DNA from: an uncultured Oscillospiraceae bacterium
GTDB lineage: Bacteria > Bacillota > Clostridia > Oscillospirales > Oscillospiraceae
DNA length: 15,293 nucleotides
Assembly: GCA_905234575.1 (NCBI GenBank)
Contig: CAJOIG010000035.1
Location: 1-15,293, forward strand
Direction: 5' to 3'
Within the stretch, counting starts at the first letter, position 1, and every line of letters starts with the position of its first letter. Of the stretch, positions 14,963 to 15,293 are shown piece after piece. The translations under genes were made by a program, and so were the position numbers. The notes below the pieces were generated by a model. It was not told the origin of the DNA and searched no databases. It saw only the letters and a list, made by a program, of their open reading frames with translations.

Positions 14963-15254
14963 GATAAAGCAACACCTCTTCTTTCGCAACGCTTTCCAAA
15001 AAGGCTTTGTCATTGGAGTCACTGGTAATCAAATCGACCGGTACATTCAGGGCATCCTCCAACGCCAGCCGAAGCCCGCTGATCTGAAACAGCGAGCGAA
15101 GCCGGCCCTTCTCGATTATCAGATCAACATCACTGTCTGCCGTTGCTTTCCCTGTTGCGTAGGAACCAAAGAGTGCTACACTGGACACGCCATGTTCTTT
15201 GGCGATCGGAGACACAATGCTTTGAATCTGGTGGATCGTGTATGGCTTTGTCAC
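14952..15254 (-). CDS. mntA: MntA-like minimal nucleotidyltransferase, antitoxin partner of HepT
   Basis: This roughly 100-residue protein has the minimal nucleotidyltransferase motif GSYATGKATADSDVDL, which is GSX10DXD, the signature of MntA antitoxins. In this family MntA silences HepT by transferring AMP to the tyrosine of the R-X4-H-X-Y motif; that is known for characterised pairs and inferred here. The reading frame is intact. Two GTG starts are possible: 15263 lies one base from the AAAGGAGT site, which is too close, and 15254 lies 10 bases from it and is preferred. A TATACT at 15293-15288 on the minus strand is a plausible -10 box, with its -35 outside the window. Its end overlaps or abuts hepT. 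Lower GC than the genes to the left suggests acquisition by transfer. Confidence 0.88.
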   Translation of the reverse strand: MTKPYTIHQIQSIVSPIAKEHGVSSVALFGSYATGKATADSDVDLIIEKGRLRSLFQISGLRLALEDALNVPVDLITSDSNDKAFLESVAKEEVLLYREA

Positions 15255-15293
15255 GGTTCGCACACTCCTTTCGTGGTTTCTAAGAGCAGTATA

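Noticed and set aside
1..15293. CRISPR array, tRNA, rRNA, insertion sequence or attachment site
   Set aside because: I saw no regularly spaced repeats, no tRNA-like cloverleaf, no transposase frame and no terminal inverted repeats on either strand.

Overview
The window reads as GC-rich bacterial chromosome, most likely from an anaerobic member of the Clostridia (Oscillospiraceae-like). That placement is an inference. It rests on a ferredoxin-linked indolepyruvate oxidoreductase paired with a PaaK-type ligase and a tandem-ACT protein, a CoA-transferase of the 4-hydroxybutyrate/butyryl-CoA family, a cobalamin methionine synthase whose activation domain is a separate gene, strong AGGAGG ribosome binding sites, and AT-rich sigma70/sigmaA promoters set in GC-rich coding DNA.

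Layout. (1) 1-4474, minus strand: a tight operon iorA-iorB-paaK-ACT protein-PaaI-like thioesterase, with the last gene cut by the window edge. It links oxidative decarboxylation of aryl (or similar) 2-oxo acids to aryl-acyl-CoA with the enzymes that make or break that thioester. (2) 4475-4720: a divergent promoter region. (3) 4721-8099, plus strand: an AMP-forming acyl-CoA ligase and a sodium:solute symporter. Each has its own TTGACA-17-(C/T)ATA(A/C)T promoter. The two share a 15-base AT-rich element just downstream of the -10 box, which suggests one regulator controls uptake and activation of the same acid. A degenerate copy lies upstream of the -35 box of the divergent ior promoter. (4) 8182-9516, minus strand: a CoA-transferase converging on the symporter, with a bidirectional-looking terminator between them. 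(5) 9777-14526, plus strand: a methionine/one-carbon operon made of a stand-alone MetH activation domain, a cobalamin-dependent methionine synthase (metH), and a homocysteine methyltransferase/methylenetetrahydrofolate reductase fusion, closed by a strong hairpin terminator. (6) 14622-15254, minus strand: a lower-GC MntA/HepT-type nucleotidyltransferase/HEPN toxin-antitoxin module.

Two genes are broken as given. metH is frame-disrupted near 10869-10872, apparently by loss of about 16 nt relative to the family. The HepT toxin is frameshifted at a four-base G/C run near 14868-14871, while its MntA partner is intact.

Working model (inference): regions 1, 3 and 4 together are an organic/aryl acid CoA-thioester module covering import, ATP-dependent activation, CoA exchange, reductive or oxidative exchange with 2-oxo acids, and thioester hydrolysis. 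Its substrate cannot be read from the sequence.
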